DNA of 55,609 nt from Novosphingobium sp. PC22D (GCF_002556635.1 NZ_MWMO01000022.1:1-55609); one strand, 5' to 3'; positions 1-7,994 are shown, counted from the first letter of the stretch. Made by a program: numbers and translations. Notes: generated from the sequence alone by a model not told the origin.

Positions 1-77
1 GCGAAACGCGCCGTCGTCTCGCGGATCATCCGCGCGCTCTCGCCAAGCGCAAAGTCAAAGTCTGGGGTCGCGCGCAT
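1..77 (-). CDS. Acyl-CoA dehydrogenase, N-terminus only (cut by window edge)
   Basis: The minus strand begins a reading frame at the ATG at 77-75, directly behind a good Shine-Dalgarno (GGAGG about 10 nt upstream). It overlaps the last base of the E2 stop codon (TAATG), so it is translationally coupled to the bkd operon. The 25 visible residues include FDFALGESARMIRET, which resembles the N-terminus of isovaleryl-CoA and related short/branched-chain acyl-CoA dehydrogenases. Such an enzyme would take the acyl-CoA made by the bkd complex to the enoyl-CoA, so the position fits leucine or valine catabolism. Only the N-terminal helix is visible, so the exact substrate class is inferred. Confidence 0.6.
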   Translation of the reverse strand, partial: MRATPDFDFALGESARMIRETTARF

Positions 78-1378
78 TACGAAATACCTCCGGCAAGAAT
101 GAGTGCAGGCGCCTCGATCAGCTTCCTGAGGTCCTGCGCGAAACTGGCGGCGTCCCAGCCGTCGACGACGCGGTGGTCGCAGCTCATCGAGATGTTCATC
201 AGCTTGCGCTTTTCGACGCGCTCCATCCCGGTTGCATCGCCAACGAACATCGGACGCTCGACGATGCGGTTCGGGCCGACGATTGCGACCTCGGGACGAT
301 TGATGACCGGCGTCGTCGCGACCCCGCCCATGGGGCCGAGCGAGGTCACGGTGATGGTGGAACCGGAAAGATCCGCGGACCTCGCCGAACCGTCGCGCAC
401 CGCCGCCGCCAGCCGGGAAATCTCGGCCGCGAGCTGCCACAGATTGCGGTCCTGCGCGTCGCGGATCACCGGCACCATCAGGCCGGCGTCGGTTTGCGCG
501 GCCATGCCCATGTGCACCGATCCGAAGCGGCTCACCACGCCGGCCTCGTCGTCATAGTGCGCGTTCAACATCGGGTAGCTGGGAATCAGCTTGCAGATCG
601 CCGTGATCAGGAACGGCAGCATCGTCAGCTTGGGACGATCGCCCCGGGCCTCATTGAGCTGGCCGCGCAAGGCCTCCAGCGCCGTCACATCGTATTCCTC
701 GACATAGGCAAAATGCGGGATGTTGCGCTTGGATGCCGCCATGTTCTCGGCGATCCGGCGGCGCAGGCCGATGACCCGGACGTGCTCGTCCCGTCGCTTC
801 GTACCGGCGGGCAGAAAGCCGCCCGCGGCGTTGTAGGAGAGAAAGGCATCGAGATCGCCATGACGGACCCGGCCGCCCTCGGCGGTGCGGATCTCGCCAA
901 GGTCGATGCCGAGATCCGCTGCTCGCTTTCGCACCGCCGGGCTCGCCAGGACCCGCCCCCGCGACGGCTCGCCGCGCGGTGATGGCGGCGCAGGCTCCGC
1001 CAGGGGTTCCGGCGCCGACGGTTCGTCCGCAGGCTCGGGAACCGCCTTTTCCGAAACCGGCGGCGTTTCACGAACCGGGTCCGGCTCGGCGGTGGGGGTG
1101 AATGGCCGGTCGCCCTCTCCCGCCCGGTCGCCTCGGCCCGCGACTTCGAGCACGACCAGCGGCGAGCCGATGGCGACGACCTCGCCGACCTCTCCGGCGA
1201 CCTCGATCACCTTCCCCGAGACGGGACTTTCCATTTCGACCGTCGCCTTGTCGGTCATCATGTCCGCGATACGGGCGTCTTCCGCGACGATGTCCCCGAC
1301 GCCGACGTGCCAGGCGACGATCTCCGCTTCGGCAATGCCTTCGCCGATGTCGGGAAGACGGAATACATAGCGGCCCAT
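77..1378 (-). CDS. bkdB: Branched-chain 2-oxoacid dehydrogenase E2 (dihydrolipoyl acyltransferase)
   Basis: This is the 433-residue core subunit that carries acyl groups from E1 on a lipoyl arm and transfers them to CoA. The N-terminal lipoyl domain (1-80) has the modification motif TDKATVEME with the acceptor Lys44. A Pro/Ala/Glu-rich linker follows (about 90-140), then the peripheral subunit-binding domain (ASPAVRKRAADLGIDL, about 145-180) and the catalytic domain (about 195-430) ending in the active-site motif DHRVVDGWD (His402, Asp406). The start at MGRYVFRLPD is chosen because it opens the lipoyl domain and its ATG overlaps the E1-beta stop by one base; a longer open frame upstream has no matching domain. 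No E3 gene is in view, so E3 is presumably encoded elsewhere. Confidence 0.93.
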   Translation of the reverse strand: MGRYVFRLPDIGEGIAEAEIVAWHVGVGDIVAEDARIADMMTDKATVEMESPVSGKVIEVAGEVGEVVAIGSPLVVLEVAGRGDRAGEGDRPFTPTAEPDPVRETPPVSEKAVPEPADEPSAPEPLAEPAPPSPRGEPSRGRVLASPAVRKRAADLGIDLGEIRTAEGGRVRHGDLDAFLSYNAAGGFLPAGTKRRDEHVRVIGLRRRIAENMAASKRNIPHFAYVEEYDVTALEALRGQLNEARGDRPKLTMLPFLITAICKLIPSYPMLNAHYDDEAGVVSRFGSVHMGMAAQTDAGLMVPVIRDAQDRNLWQLAAEISRLAAAVRDGSARSADLSGSTITVTSLGPMGGVATTPVINRPEVAIVGPNRIVERPMFVGDATGMERVEKRKLMNISMSCDHRVVDGWDAASFAQDLRKLIEAPALILAGGIS

Positions 1379-2394
1379 CAGTCGTTCTCCATGACCCGGC
1401 GCAGCGCGGACGCGACGCGTCCGGGGCCAGGGAAATAGTCCCACTCGAAAGCATGCGGATAAGGCGTGTCCCAGCCCGCCACGCGCTCGATCGGAACCTC
1501 CAGTCCGTAGAAGCAGCGCTCCTGGATGAGCGAGGACAGCTCCCCGCCAAAGCCGCCGAAGCGCGAGGCCTCGTGAACGATCACGCACCGGCCGGTCTTG
1601 TTGGCCGACGCGACGATGGTTTCGATGTCGAGCGGAACAATCGAGCGCAGGTCCACGACTTCGGCGTCGATGCCGGTCTCCTCGACCGCCGCAAGCGCGA
1701 CATGGACCATCGTGCCGTAGGCCAGAACCGTAACATCGTCTCCCGGGCGGACGATCGCCGCCTTGCCGAGGGGTACGGTGTAGCGCCCTTCCGGCACGCG
1801 GGCGCCGGGATGACCGGCCCAGGTCGCGAGCTGCCGATCGTGATGGCCGTCGAAGGGCCCGTTGTAGAGCCGCTTGGGCTCGAGATAGATGACCGGATCG
1901 TCGCACTCTATCGCCGCGATCAGCAGACCCTTGGCGTCGTAGGGCGTCGACGGAATAACAGTCTTCAGCCCGGTTATGTGGGCGAAGATCGCCTCGGGAC
2001 TCTGGCTGTGCGTTTGTCCGCCGAAGATGCCGCCGCCATAGGGCGAGCGCACGGTGATCGGCGCCCAGAACTCGCCGCCCGAGCGGTAGCGCAGCCGCGC
2101 GGCCTCGGATACGAGCTGGTCGAAGGCCGGAAGGATATAGTCGGCGAACTGGATTTCCGGAACCGGTCGCAGCCCCTGCGCCCCCATGCCGATGGCCGTG
2201 GCGATGATGCCGCTCTCGGCAATCGGCGTATCGAAGCAGCGCTTCTGCCCGTGCCTTGCCTGCAGGCCGTCCGTCGCGCGGAACACGCCGCCGAAGTAAC
2301 CGACGTCCTGGCCGAAGATCAGGACATCGGGATCAACGGCGAGCATCACGTCGAGCGCGTCGTTGATCGCCTTCACCATGTTGAGTTCGCGCAT
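1378..2394 (-). CDS. bkdA2: Branched-chain 2-oxoacid dehydrogenase E1 beta subunit
   Basis: The 338-residue transketolase-like beta subunit forms the alpha2-beta2 decarboxylase with the upstream alpha subunit and supplies part of the ThDP site. The N-terminal pyrimidine-binding half has the family signatures GQDVGYFGGVFRATDGL (28-44) and FDTPIAESGI. The C-terminal transketolase-C half has DLRSIVPLDIETI and HEASRFGGFG. Its length matches the family. The gene starts 3 nt after the E1-alpha stop and overlaps the E2 start by one base, a tightly coupled operon. The branched-chain rather than pyruvate assignment rests on the strong resemblance of both E1 subunits to BCKDH and on the adjacent Lrp-type regulator. 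Confidence 0.93.
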   Translation of the reverse strand: MRELNMVKAINDALDVMLAVDPDVLIFGQDVGYFGGVFRATDGLQARHGQKRCFDTPIAESGIIATAIGMGAQGLRPVPEIQFADYILPAFDQLVSEAARLRYRSGGEFWAPITVRSPYGGGIFGGQTHSQSPEAIFAHITGLKTVIPSTPYDAKGLLIAAIECDDPVIYLEPKRLYNGPFDGHHDRQLATWAGHPGARVPEGRYTVPLGKAAIVRPGDDVTVLAYGTMVHVALAAVEETGIDAEVVDLRSIVPLDIETIVASANKTGRCVIVHEASRFGGFGGELSSLIQERCFYGLEVPIERVAGWDTPYPHAFEWDYFPGPGRVASALRRVMEND

Positions 2395-2397
2395 GGT

Positions 2398-3627
2398 TCA
2401 GGCGCCCGCTTCGACGCGCTGCTCGATCAGCCGCCAGTCGGGCTCGGCGAACACGCCTTCGAACATCTCGGAAAGCGGCGGCTTGGAGCGCCCCAGCGTC
2501 CCGATCGCTTCGCCTTCGCGCAGCGCCGCGCGGACTTCCGCTTCGAGTTCGCTCGTCAGGGCCGCGTGGCGATCCTCATCCCATTCATCGAGGGCGATGA
2601 GATGCTGCTTGAGCCGCTCGATCGGATCGCCGAGCGGCCAGTGCTCCGCCTCGTCGCCCGGACGATAGCGGGTCGGATCGTCGCTCGTGGAATGGCCCGC
2701 GGCGCGATAAGTGAAGAACTCGATGAGCGTGGCGCCCTTGTTGGCGCGCGCGCGTTCGGCAGCCCACCGGGTGGCCGAAGCCACGGCCAGGAAGTCGTTC
2801 CCATCGACCCGCAGCCCCGGCAGACCGTAGCCGATCGCGCGGGCCGCGAAAGTCGAATCCCGGGTGCCGGCCAATCCGGCGAAGCTGGAAATCGCCCATT
2901 GGTTGTTGGTGATGCACAGGATCGCCGGCGCCCGATAGACCGAGGCGAACGTCAGCGATTCATGGAAATCGCCTTCGGCGGTCGACCCTTCGCCCGTGTA
3001 GGCGAGCGCGAGACTGTCCGTCTGGCGATAGGCCGAGGCCATGGCCCAGCCGACGGCATGGCCGTAGCGCGTACCGAGATTTCCCGAGAGCGAATAGAAA
3101 CCATAGTCGCGGGCGGAAAACAGGATCGGCAACTGGCGGCCGCGCAACGGATCGCGCGCGTTCGAGAAGATCTGGTGGACCATGTCGACAAGCGGATAGC
3201 CGCGCGCATGGAGCCAGCTCATGACGCGGTAGGTGGGAAAGCACATGTCCTGCGGTTCGAGCACGAGCGACTGGGCCGCGCCGATCGCCTCTTCCCCGGT
3301 CGACTTCATGTAAAAGCTGGTCTTGCCTTGCCGATGAACCCGAAACAGCCGGTCGTCGAAGACCCGCGTGAGCAGCATCGCCCGCAACCCCCGCCGCAGG
3401 AATTCCGGGGCGAGATGCGGGTCCCAGGGGCCGACCGCGCGACCTTCACCGTCGAGAACGCGGATCAGCTCGAACGGCAGGTCGCGCATTTCGGCCGCGC
3501 TTGCCAGTGCATCGGGCCGGCGGACGAGCCCGGCCTCGGGGACGACCAGATGCGAGAAGCTTGCCGACTGCCCCGGCCTCGCCGGAGGTTCGGGCACATG
3601 GAATTCCAGCGGCGGTCGATTTGCCAT
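2398..3627 (-). CDS. bkdA1: Branched-chain 2-oxoacid dehydrogenase E1 alpha subunit
   Basis: The 409-residue first gene of the operon decarboxylates the 2-oxo acids of Val, Leu and Ile using thiamine diphosphate. The ThDP/Mg motif starts at GDFHE (219-223) and ends at Asn241-Asn242. The loop RAAGHSTSDDP (about 308-318), which contains the conserved His and Ser of BCKDH E1-alpha (the phosphorylation loop in mammals), is intact. The N-terminal extension with FHVPEPPARPG is typical of bacterial BkdA1 (about 410 residues) and argues against pyruvate dehydrogenase or acetoin dehydrogenase. The start has a purine-rich AAAAGAGAGAGG stretch a few bases upstream. It is transcribed divergently from bkdR across an AT-rich 159-bp gap. 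Confidence 0.93.
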   Translation of the reverse strand: MANRPPLEFHVPEPPARPGQSASFSHLVVPEAGLVRRPDALASAAEMRDLPFELIRVLDGEGRAVGPWDPHLAPEFLRRGLRAMLLTRVFDDRLFRVHRQGKTSFYMKSTGEEAIGAAQSLVLEPQDMCFPTYRVMSWLHARGYPLVDMVHQIFSNARDPLRGRQLPILFSARDYGFYSLSGNLGTRYGHAVGWAMASAYRQTDSLALAYTGEGSTAEGDFHESLTFASVYRAPAILCITNNQWAISSFAGLAGTRDSTFAARAIGYGLPGLRVDGNDFLAVASATRWAAERARANKGATLIEFFTYRAAGHSTSDDPTRYRPGDEAEHWPLGDPIERLKQHLIALDEWDEDRHAALTSELEAEVRAALREGEAIGTLGRSKPPLSEMFEGVFAEPDWRLIEQRVEAGA

Positions 3628-3711
3628 TTGCCTCTCTCTTTTCGTGCCGCCTTTCTAAAACGGGGGCGGCAGGAAAATCGTGTTCTATCTCGGAGAGGTT
3701 CGAGGCTTGGA

Positions 3712-3757
3712 TTAGGATTAATTTCCTTTTATATCCTAAAATGAGGAAAATTTTTCC
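3712..3757. promoter_or_regulatory. Paired inverted repeats, candidate BkdR operator
   Basis: The gap between bkdA1 and bkdR is far richer in A+T than its surroundings and holds two perfect inverted repeats. One is TTAGGAT (3712-3718) with ATCCTAA (3733-3739), 14 nt apart. The other is GGAAAA-T-TTTTCC (3745-3757), which ends 29 nt before the bkdR start codon. Lrp-family regulators bind such A/T-rich dyads in divergent promoters, and Pseudomonas BkdR activates its neighbouring bkd operon. Binding here is inferred. Confidence 0.55.
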
Positions 3758-3786
3758 AAAATCACCCCGCCGCCAGGAACCTTGAG

Positions 3787-4239
3787 ATGGACGACGTAGA
3801 CCTTCGTATCCTGCGCGAAATTCAGGCCAACCCGGAATTGCCGCTCACCGAACTCGCGCCGGTTGTCGGCCTTTCGCAGACACCCTGCTGGCGCCGGATC
3901 AAGAAGCTCGAGCAGCAAGGCGTGATCAAGGGACGCACGGTCATGCTCGATCCGGCCGCTCTAGGACTGACGGTCAACGTATTCGCGCACATCAGGCTGA
4001 CATCGCACCGCGAGGAAACGCTCGAGGCGCTCGAGCGCGCGGTCGAGGAGCACCCCGAGATCATAGAGTGCTTCTCGATGAGCGGTGAGAGCGACTATAT
4101 GCTCCGCATCCTGTCGCCGAGCATCGAGGCCTACGAGCATTATTTGAAACGCAAGCTTTCCCACTTGCCGGGCATTGCGTCGATCAACTCCAGCTTCGCG
4201 CTGAAGTGCGTCAAGGATACGCGGATGCTGCCGTTCTAG
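3787..4239 (+). CDS. bkdR: Lrp/AsnC-family transcriptional regulator of the bkd operon
   Basis: This 150-residue protein has the full Lrp layout: an N-terminal winged helix-turn-helix (about 5-55, with LTELAPVVGLSQTPCWRRIK as the recognition region) and a C-terminal RAM/AsnC effector domain (about 65-145, including the conserved ECFSMSGESDYMLRI). It lies divergent to bkdA1, the same arrangement as BkdR of Pseudomonas, where the regulator senses branched-chain amino acids and activates the operon. The assignment as BkdR therefore combines clear family membership with gene order. The start ATG follows a purine-rich stretch, and no competing upstream start is convincing. Confidence 0.88.
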   Translation: MDDVDLRILREIQANPELPLTELAPVVGLSQTPCWRRIKKLEQQGVIKGRTVMLDPAALGLTVNVFAHIRLTSHREETLEALERAVEEHPEIIECFSMSGESDYMLRILSPSIEAYEHYLKRKLSHLPGIASINSSFALKCVKDTRMLPF

Positions 4240-4567
4240 CGCCGAAATTTCAAAGCCGATAAACCTGCTTTCCATTGATTTCCCAGGCTTCGCGCCGATG
4301 CGGGAGGTGGATGCGTCGGCCATGGCGCACACGCGTCTCCGCGATCTCCTCGTCCGCTTAACCTGGGTAAAGAGCGGCTTCCTGTCAGCCTGAGGGCGCT
4401 ACGTCCCATCGCGTTCGAGGGAACTTCCCCTTTGTCGTTTCGCTGAATTCTTGAGCCGTATTCGATTGGTACGAGAAGAGGGCCTCTCGTGAGCAAGACG
4501 ATCAATCCCGCGGCCGAGCACAGGCATGCGGAACGTGAACTCATCGGCAACGCAAGGAGACGACCGC
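4240..4567. other. Intergenic stretch upstream of the small-protein operon
   Basis: These 328 nt between bkdR and the next gene contain no convincing coding sequence. A GGAAC box at 4420-4424 followed after 16 nt by CGCT differs by one base from the EcfG-type -10 (CGTT); this is too weak to call a promoter. The ribosome-binding site AGGAGA of the next gene is at 4555-4560. Confidence 0.5.
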
Positions 4568-4861
4568 GTGCCACGTGGTGACAAGAGCAGTTATACCGAC
4601 AAGCAAAAGCGCAAGGCCGAGCATATCGAGGAAGGCTATGAAAAGCGGGGCGCGAGCCACGCCGAAGCCGAGCGGCGGGCCTGGGCCACGGTCAACAAGG
4701 AATCGGGTGGCGGCAACCAATCCGGATCGGGACGAGGCAAGAAGGACAACCATGCCTCCTCGTCGCGCGGCGGCAAGGCCCACAAATCGGGATCGCACGA
4801 GCAGCGCTCAGCCGCGGCCCGCAAGGGCTGGGAGACCCGGCGCAAGAACGGAAACGGATGA
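4568..4861 (+). CDS. Small Lys/Gly-rich hydrophilic protein (often labelled plasmid stabilisation protein)
   Basis: The protein has 97 residues. I chose the GTG at 4568 because AGGAGA sits 7 nt upstream; an in-frame ATG 42 nt earlier lacks a site. The N-terminal half has the pattern KRKAEHIEEGYEKRG and AERRAWATVNKE, found in small alphaproteobacterial proteins usually annotated as plasmid stabilisation or unknown. The middle is a low-complexity Gly/Ser/Lys stretch (GGGNQSGSGRGKKD) and the tail (RSAAARKGWETRRKNGNG) is strongly basic, which would suit nucleic-acid binding. It overlaps the next gene by ATGA, so the two are probably co-translated. No molecular function can be assigned from sequence. 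Confidence 0.7.
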   Translation: MPRGDKSSYTDKQKRKAEHIEEGYEKRGASHAEAERRAWATVNKESGGGNQSGSGRGKKDNHASSSRGGKAHKSGSHEQRSAAARKGWETRRKNGNG

Positions 4862-5040
4862 GTATCATGAAGAGCGATCGCAAGCACCTGGACGAAGGCG
4901 GCGCGCGGCAGCGTCGCAAGTCGAGCATCGACGGCCCGAACGACGATCCGGCTCTCCAGAAGGAGAACAGGCAGGCCGTGAAGAACCAGGGCAAGGCCAA
5001 GCCCGAAGACTACCCGGACCGGGACGAGACCGCCGTATGA
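4858..5040 (+). CDS. Small highly charged hypothetical protein
   Basis: A 60-residue, very hydrophilic protein with no predicted membrane segment, rich in Lys, Arg, Asp and Glu (for example RKHLDEGGARQRRKSS and KPEDYPDRDE). Its start overlaps the stop of the preceding gene (ATGA), and its stop overlaps the start of the cysteine hydrolase by the same four-base pattern. This tight coupling supports it as real despite its size. I do not recognise a family. The composition resembles small disordered stress-associated proteins, which is only a suggestion. Confidence 0.6.
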   Translation: MSIMKSDRKHLDEGGARQRRKSSIDGPNDDPALQKENRQAVKNQGKAKPEDYPDRDETAV

Positions 5041-5798
5041 ACAAGCGTCCCGGCGGCGGCCGCATCGCCGCCGCGCGAGCTCCGATGCGCGATCAGCCCG
5101 GCGATCGTTCTGCCCTGCTGATCATCGACATGATCAACCGCTTCGAGTTCGGCGGCGCGGAACGGATCGTCCCACATGCACGATCCGCTGCCGAGAAGAT
5201 ACTCCGATTGCGTGACCGAGCGGACAAGGCGGCAACGCCAGTCATCTACGTGAATGACAATTTCGGCCAATGGCATTCGCAGCGTTCGGCGCTGGTCGAG
5301 TATGTTGGCGACCGTATCCTCGACCCGGCGCTTCGGCCCCGCGACGACGATTACTTCATCATCAAGCCGCAGTTCTCGGGCTTTTATGCCACTAATCTGC
5401 AAGTGCTGCTGCCAAAGCTGGGAGTGTCGCGCCTGATCCTGTGCGGCGTGGCGACCGATATCTGCGTCCTTTTCACGGCTGCCGATGCGGCGATGCGCGA
5501 TTACCGACTGTGTATTCCCGAAGATGCCGTGGCGGCGGAGAGCCAGGATCGTCATGACGTCGCACTCGGGATCATGGGCGCGCACCTCGGTGCGCGCCTC
5601 TGCCTCGCAGACGGCTGCGACCTTGGTGGCGCTGGTATCGACACGGACGCAGTGGAAGATGAAGGGTCAAGAGATGAATACACCGGACAAGCGTTTGAAG
5701 GACCGCATCATCGGGAGGGCAAAACGGATTCTGGGAGAACTGGGGCCGAGGCCGGACCTGGTCCTCGATGGCGAACGCCAAGAGGAGCGCGGCCTTAA
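5037..5798 (+). CDS. Isochorismatase-like cysteine hydrolase
   Basis: The first 200 or so residues are a complete isochorismatase-fold hydrolase. The catalytic triad is visible as Asp31 in LLIIDMINRF, Lys110 in FIIKPQFSGF and Cys143 in GVATDICVLFTA. Family members hydrolyse amides, imides or isochorismate; the substrate here cannot be told. The start overlaps the previous stop (ATGA). The last 50 or so residues do not look like the fold and overlap, in another frame, a CsbD-like ORF that starts at 5674. Either the two genes genuinely overlap by 125 nt, or the hydrolase lost its original stop through a small indel and reads into the neighbour. Its neighbours are small stress-type proteins rather than siderophore genes. 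Confidence 0.82.
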   Translation: MNKRPGGGRIAAARAPMRDQPGDRSALLIIDMINRFEFGGAERIVPHARSAAEKILRLRDRADKAATPVIYVNDNFGQWHSQRSALVEYVGDRILDPALRPRDDDYFIIKPQFSGFYATNLQVLLPKLGVSRLILCGVATDICVLFTAADAAMRDYRLCIPEDAVAAESQDRHDVALGIMGAHLGARLCLADGCDLGGAGIDTDAVEDEGSRDEYTGQAFEGPHHREGKTDSGRTGAEAGPGPRWRTPRGARP

Positions 5799-5832
5799 GA
5801 CAAGGCGGCGAAAACCGCGTCCCAAAAGCTGA
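5674..5832 (+). CDS. CsbD-like small protein (tentative)
   Basis: A 52-residue ORF overlapping the 3' end of the cysteine hydrolase in a different frame. The core RIIGRAKRILGEL and LVLDGERQEERG resembles the repeated G-x-A-K...G-E...G-K pattern of CsbD-like stress proteins, and the tail is basic (TRRRKPRPKS). An in-frame ATG at 5659 is an alternative start; AGGG at 5662-5665 could serve as the ribosome-binding site for the ATG at 5674. CsbD-like proteins are often controlled by general stress sigma factors, which would suit the surrounding genes. The call is tentative because the similarity is short. Confidence 0.45.
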   Translation: MNTPDKRLKDRIIGRAKRILGELGPRPDLVLDGERQEERGLKTRRRKPRPKS

Positions 5833-6159
5833 CAACACTGGCAGCCACGAGAAATAAATCTTCGTGAAGCATTTGTCCCGGCGATGCGGCGAGGCAGGAT
5901 AACGATGCCTGCTGAAGAGACCGGTCCGCTCGCGGGCAGCGAGTCGTGCTTCCGCAGCGACGAACCGCCGCTTGGTTTCGGATAAGTAAAGGCAAGTCCG
6001 AGTCGTAATCGTAACCTGAAGCGCGATGACCCTGCGCCGAAGGATTACGATCATCATGACGCTCGAGACGCTTGTGCACGCAAGGTCCTGCATGCTGCCA
6101 TTTCTGCGGGGCAAAACTTCAGTGAGCGTATCGGTCCAAATCCCGGGGACCGACTGACA
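5833..6159. other. Intergenic region upstream of receiver gene
   Basis: No credible gene is seen in these 327 nt. They include an 8-bp inverted repeat, TCGTAATC (6003-6010) with GATTACGA (6043-6050), separated by 32 nt. It lies about 110 nt before the receiver gene and could be part of its control region. I see no EcfG-type promoter here. Confidence 0.4.
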
Positions 6160-6582
6160 GTGTCGCTGTCTGGTCGCACGGTCCTGATCGTCGAGGACGA
6201 ATATCTCATAGCCACCGATCTCGCCTACGCCTTGGAAGGCGCGGATGCGATTATCCTCGGTCCGGCGCCAACCGCCGCTGCGGCGCGCGCGCTGATTGAA
6301 CGGACCAGACCGGATGCCGCGGTCCTCGACATCGCTCTCCACGGAGAGACCGTCTTCGATCTTGCCGATGATCTCCAGTCGCTGGGCATCCCGTTTCTGT
6401 TCGCGACGGGGATCGGACCTGCGACCGTTCCGCCCGAGTTCTCCCACGTCTTGCGCTGCGAAAAGCCGGTTCCAACCGAGAAGATCGTGCAGGCGCTGGA
6501 GCGCGTTCACGATCAGCGCCTGAGCGACCGGAGCCCCGACCTTCATGAGAATGCGACGAAAAGCCGGCCCGAACTGGAATAG
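6160..6582 (+). CDS. Single-domain response regulator with FATG motif
   Basis: A 140-residue stand-alone receiver with no output domain. The acidic pocket is Glu12-Asp13, the phosphoacceptor is Asp57 (AAVLDIAL) and the conserved Lys is Lys102 (CEKPV). After beta-4 it carries PFLFATGIG, matching the FATGUY-type motif of the single-domain receivers that act with HWE kinases in the general stress response of alphaproteobacteria such as Sphingomonas. The start is GTG at 6160 because the receiver fold begins at once (RTVLIVEDE). A short histidine kinase follows 50 nt downstream on the same strand and is the natural candidate partner. Its likely role is as a phosphate shuttle or sink. Confidence 0.88.
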   Translation: MSLSGRTVLIVEDEYLIATDLAYALEGADAIILGPAPTAAAARALIERTRPDAAVLDIALHGETVFDLADDLQSLGIPFLFATGIGPATVPPEFSHVLRCEKPVPTEKIVQALERVHDQRLSDRSPDLHENATKSRPELE

Positions 6583-6632
6583 ATTCATGTACGCGATCTT
6601 GCGATGCGCGAATTCGACGCACCGGACCGGGA

Positions 6633-7313
6633 ATGGCCCTAGTCGTGAGTTTCCAGATGCCTTCCAGCCAACATGATCCGCGAGACGAGTCCGGGATGAG
6701 CCGGGATCGCATCCATCGGGACCTCACGCTCGAGATGCGCGCGCTTCGTCATCAATGGGCCAACGACATGCAACTGATCCTGGCCATGATCGAGAGCGCA
6801 CGCCGCGAATGTTCTTCAGCCGAAGCGGCCGAAGAGGTCCGGTCGATCCTCGACCGTCTGGAGATCATTGCATCGGGGTGGCGGCAGGGGGGTCGGAATG
6901 CGGACAGCCTGACACGATCGTTGCAAAACCTCTGCGCGAAAGCCAATGCCTTATCCGACACGGTTCAGGTTGCGATGACCACGGTCGGCAGGGAGCCGGT
7001 TCTGGAATCCAACCGCGTCATCCCCCTCACACTGGCGGTCAATGAACTCGTGACCAACGCTGTGAAACACGGCCGCAGGGGCGGGGCGGCTCCTGTTCTC
7101 GTCCTGATAACCCTCGAAAGCCGCGATGATGGCTCCGCTCTTCGCATTGCCGTCGAGGACGATGGAAGCGAATTTGGAGGCCCGTCATCGGCCATGACGC
7201 GCGGCTCTGGCCTCCTTCTCGTTCGGCGCCTTGTCGAAGCGCAGGGGGGCCACTTCCACACACCTGGCGATGGCTCCAAACGCTTCGAGATCCACGTACC
7301 GGTCGAGACCTGA
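6633..7313 (+). CDS. Cytoplasmic sensor-less histidine kinase (HisKA_2/HWE-like)
   Basis: The 226-residue protein has only a dimerisation/phosphotransfer helix pair and an ATPase domain, with no sensory or membrane part. The H-box reads RHQWANDMQLI: the phosphoacceptor (His40), Asn and Gln of the HisKA_2 consensus are kept, but the usual Arg and Lys after the His are replaced by Gln and Ala. The ATP-binding domain is intact, with an N-box NELVTNAVKHG (Asn142), a G1 box VEDDGSEFGG and a G2 box GSGLLLVRRLV. The true start could be the later Met of MPSSQ or MSRDR, because none of the candidates has a strong ribosome-binding site. It follows the receiver at 6160 and probably phosphorylates it. 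Confidence 0.8.
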   Translation: MALVVSFQMPSSQHDPRDESGMSRDRIHRDLTLEMRALRHQWANDMQLILAMIESARRECSSAEAAEEVRSILDRLEIIASGWRQGGRNADSLTRSLQNLCAKANALSDTVQVAMTTVGREPVLESNRVIPLTLAVNELVTNAVKHGRRGGAAPVLVLITLESRDDGSALRIAVEDDGSEFGGPSSAMTRGSGLLLVRRLVEAQGGHFHTPGDGSKRFEIHVPVET

Positions 7314-7477
7314 AACCGGGCGCCGCAAGCCGTCCCTGGCCCAGGCATCGGGCGAAGCCTTTCGGGCTGGGAGCCTTTTTCACCGGCCAGAAAATGCGCC
7401 GGCACAGGCGTGTGCGCCGATGTCTTCGCGAGCTTGCTTGCGGCCTGCTTCTTCCGGCGCCGAGCCCACGCGCAGCG

Positions 7478-7891
7478 TCAATCCGGGCGCGTGGTGGGCC
7501 GGCTTCGCCGCTGGGCAGAGAGCCTTCCCTCGATACCGCCGCGGCAAACGGCGAGTTCGCGAATGACTGCACTGCTGATGGGCTTCTGGATGATCGGATA
7601 ATCGACTAGGCTCGCCGGCACTTCCGCATGATCGTAGCCCGTCACGATCAGGACCGGAATTCCGCGCTCGGTGCACCATATCGCGAGGTCCTCGCTGCTT
7701 TAACCGTCCAGGTTCAGATCGAGCAGGACAAGGTCGACAAACGAGTCCGAAACGATCCGGCGCGCCATTTCGGCATTGGGGACCGGACCCAGAACGGTCG
7801 CGCCCGCATCGCGCAGGGCACGAGCGAGATCGTCAGCGATGAAGTATTCGTCCTCGACGACGAGGACGATCGAGGCGTGCGTATCCGGCAT
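7478..7891 (-). pseudogene. Single-domain response regulator broken by an in-frame TAA
   Basis: From the ATG at 7891 the frame encodes a clean receiver start (IVLVVEDEYFIADD, phosphoacceptor Asp58 in LVLLDLNLDG) and then hits TAA at 7702-7700. Translation resumed in the same frame after the stop gives the rest of the receiver: SSEDLAIWCTERG, then IPVLIVTGYDHAEVP and IIQKPIS with the conserved Lys-Pro. It ends at TGA 7480-7478 for about 136 residues in all. A single nonsense change therefore cuts the gene at beta-3, removing the Thr and Lys needed for signalling. The truncated 63-residue product cannot be a working receiver. A sequencing error at one base is the main alternative. Confidence 0.82.
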
Positions 7892-7994
7892 GATTTCAGG
7901 TTACCCGTGCGGCGAGCAGGCCCGTTGGCGCATCCGGCATCGCCGGAAAATAACATGAGTAAGTCCGCACCTTGCGCCAAGCCGGTATCCGGCC

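Noticed and set aside
77..1906. A 609-codon open frame that would extend the E2 subunit by 176 residues
   Set aside because: The extension lies antisense-like in frame over the E1-beta gene, is Arg-rich and has no E2 domain; the lipoyl domain starts exactly at the ATG at 1378.
4420..4444. Possible EcfG promoter, GGAAC at 4420
   Set aside because: The nearest CGTT is only 11 nt away; at the right 16-nt spacing the box is CGCT. One mismatch in four bases is too weak without support.
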